Below, in pieces: positions 6,565 through 7,564 of a stretch of DNA of 7,564 nt. Under the pieces are notes generated by a model that was not told where the DNA came from, did no database searches, and saw nothing but the letters and a program-made list of their open reading frames with translations. Both the position numbers and the translations under genes were made by a program. This DNA is from Anaerolineales bacterium. GTDB taxonomy: Bacteria > Chloroflexota > Anaerolineae > Anaerolineales > Villigracilaceae. Within the stretch, counting starts at the first letter, position 1; every line of letters starts with the position of its first letter. Location of the stretch: positions 1 to 7,564 of the forward strand of contig JAQTWR010000122.1 of the NCBI GenBank assembly GCA_028689195.1, in the 5' to 3' direction.

Positions 6565-7564
6565 CTACCATGTATGGTTGGGGGCGTCGGCATTATCGGC
6601 GGCGACCTGCCCCTTTATTGCGGGCGTAACGCAAACACGGTCGCCGGGAAATGCCTGCCGCCAGACATAGCCTGAAACGCATTCGTCCGCGCTGGCGATG
6701 CGCGAGGCTGCGGCTGCATTATCCGCCGCGGTTTGACTTCGGACAGCGGCAGTCACGCAGACAACATCGCTGGGAATCGCTTCGCGCCAGACAAATCCCG
6801 CGATGCAGCTATTTGGACCATACGGTCCAAGCGGATCAACCCTTGTTGGGGCTGCCGCGTTATCTGCCTGCGCCTGACTGCGCGTAGCGACTGTGACGCA
6901 AACTACATCGCCTACATACGCTTCGCGCCAGACAAATCCCTGCGTGCAGGCGCTTGCGCCATAATTCCCGACGATGGTGCGCGAGGTTGCCGCCGCGTTA
7001 TCGGCGTCCGCTTGCGCTTTGGAGGCGGGCGATATGCAGATTTTATCGCTGGCTCTGATTGACCTGTATACATAATCGCCTTTGCAGGTTCCGCTGGGGG
7101 GGACGGGCGTAGGCGGCGCGGCGATGATCGCCAGCGTTGCGGGGACGCAGGACGCGGTGACGACGGTTCCGCCGACCCAGCCATGTCCGCCTGGAAATTC
7201 GATATACCACCATGTCCCCTCGGAGTTTTTTCCCGCGATTTTTGCGCTCCCGCCTGCGACGAGTGCGCCGATGATCTCATACACGGTTCCAGGTCCAGAG
7301 CGGACGTTGACTGGCGTGGGGGCGATAACGTTTGGCTCGCAGGTTGTCGCTGTTGGGGTAGGGGTATCCGTTGGGCTGGGGGTGGTCGTTTCTGTCGCTG
7401 TGGGAGTATCAGTTGGAACTGTCGAATATTGCAACGCCGCTTCTGTATTAGGCATTGTTGTCGGCGCGATTTCGGCGGGAGGCGCCTGCACGCCAGACGG
7501 CAGATTGCAACTGATGATGATTACACAAATGACGATAATGGAAATGAGATTGCGCTTCTTGTTC
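6565..7564 (-). CDS. Secreted lipoprotein: TP linker, SH3b domain, four FVWREA-type repeats (N-terminus off window)
   Basis: The function is not known; the architecture suggests a surface-anchored protein. The frame stays open to the window edge, giving 332 visible residues; the true start must lie just beyond, since visible residues 1-4 are NKKR, the basic part of a signal peptide. Then come a hydrophobic stretch LISIIVICVIII (6-17), a lipobox IISC with Cys19, and NLPS. Residues about 40-75 are a Thr/Pro-rich linker of the kind common in Anaerolineae surface proteins. A bacterial SH3 domain follows (about 76-139; VNVRSGPG at 85-92, GTWWYIEF near 116-123, GWV near 128-130), flanked by Cys75 and Cys139. 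A short Pro-rich linker leads to four repeats from Cys160 to the C-terminus, consensus C-x-x-GFVWREA-x-PGD-x-VCVT with QxxADNAAA. SH3b domains often bind cell wall or other surface polymers; that is family knowledge, not shown here. The stop at 6565-6567 lies 90 bases upstream of the peptidase start. Confidence 0.85.
   Translation of the reverse strand, partial: NKKRNLISIIVICVIIISCNLPSGVQAPPAEIAPTTMPNTEAALQYSTVPTDTPTATETTTPSPTDTPTPTATTCEPNVIAPTPVNVRSGPGTVYEIIGALVAGGSAKIAGKNSEGTWWYIEFPGGHGWVGGTVVTASCVPATLAIIAAPPTPVPPSGTCKGDYVYRSIRASDKICISPASKAQADADNAAATSRTIVGNYGASACTQGFVWREAYVGDVVCVTVATRSQAQADNAAAPTRVDPLGPYGPNSCIAGFVWREAIPSDVVCVTAAVRSQTAADNAAAASRIASADECVSGYVWRQAFPGDRVCVTPAIKGQVAADNADAPNHTW
6568..7086 (-). 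repeat. Four tandem protein repeats with CX15C spacing
   Basis: Repeat units start at Cys codons at 7084-7086, 6946-6948, 6805-6807 and 6679-6681, with periods of 46, 47 and 42 residues and a final unit of 38. Each has two Cys exactly 16 positions apart (CX15C), suggesting one disulfide per unit outside the cell. The first unit is the most divergent (YVYRSI in place of FVWREA). Units two and three still share an identical 22-base stretch (6919-6940 and 6778-6799), 141 bases apart, which fits fairly recent duplication or conversion. Confidence 0.85.

Noticed and set aside
7489..7491. GTG as the start of the SH3b lipoprotein
   Set aside because: It would remove a clear lipoprotein signal peptide encoded by 7492-7563 and has no convincing ribosome binding site.

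Overview
The window looks like a chromosomal segment of a Chloroflexota bacterium, most likely from the Anaerolineae. The reasons are inferential: a lipoprotein with a Thr/Pro-rich linker (TPTATE, SPTDTPTPTAT) after a CNLP lipobox, the sequence style of the F1 subunits, and moderately high GC. No rRNA or other decisive marker is present.

Layout. Bases 1-4075 (+) carry the distal half of an F-type ATP synthase operon in the usual order: atpA (alpha, 5' end cut by the window edge), atpG (gamma), atpD (beta) and atpC (epsilon). The genes are tightly spaced (13, 12 and 64 bp). The longest gap, between atpD and atpC, holds a small palindromic element whose stem ends five bases before the atpC ribosome binding site. 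Six bases after atpC a GTG-started gene (4082-5089) encodes an MreB/actin-family protein. A strong intrinsic terminator at 5111-5150 closes this transcription unit.

Bases 5158-7564 lie on the minus strand, convergent with the operon. First (reading +) is a complete peptidase family C69/secernin-like hydrolase (6474 to 5158) with Cys2 as the predicted N-terminal nucleophile. It has a strong Shine-Dalgarno and a likely extended -10 promoter. A perfect 16-bp inverted repeat lies just upstream of that promoter. Beyond it is a secreted lipoprotein (7564 to 6565, N-terminus just off the window) with a lipobox, a TP-rich linker, a bacterial SH3 domain and four Cys-paired repeats of about 38-47 residues.

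How the parts relate. Alpha, beta, gamma and epsilon form the catalytic head and central stalk of the proton- or sodium-driven ATP synthase. The MreB-like gene appears co-transcribed with them but has non-canonical residues at the nucleotide site: the EE pair is QQ, and the phosphate-2 DIGGGTTE is CLGGGCTE. This is the most interesting feature of the window, as a possibly catalytically altered actin-like protein tied to ATP synthase expression. The minus-strand genes have no evident functional link to the operon.
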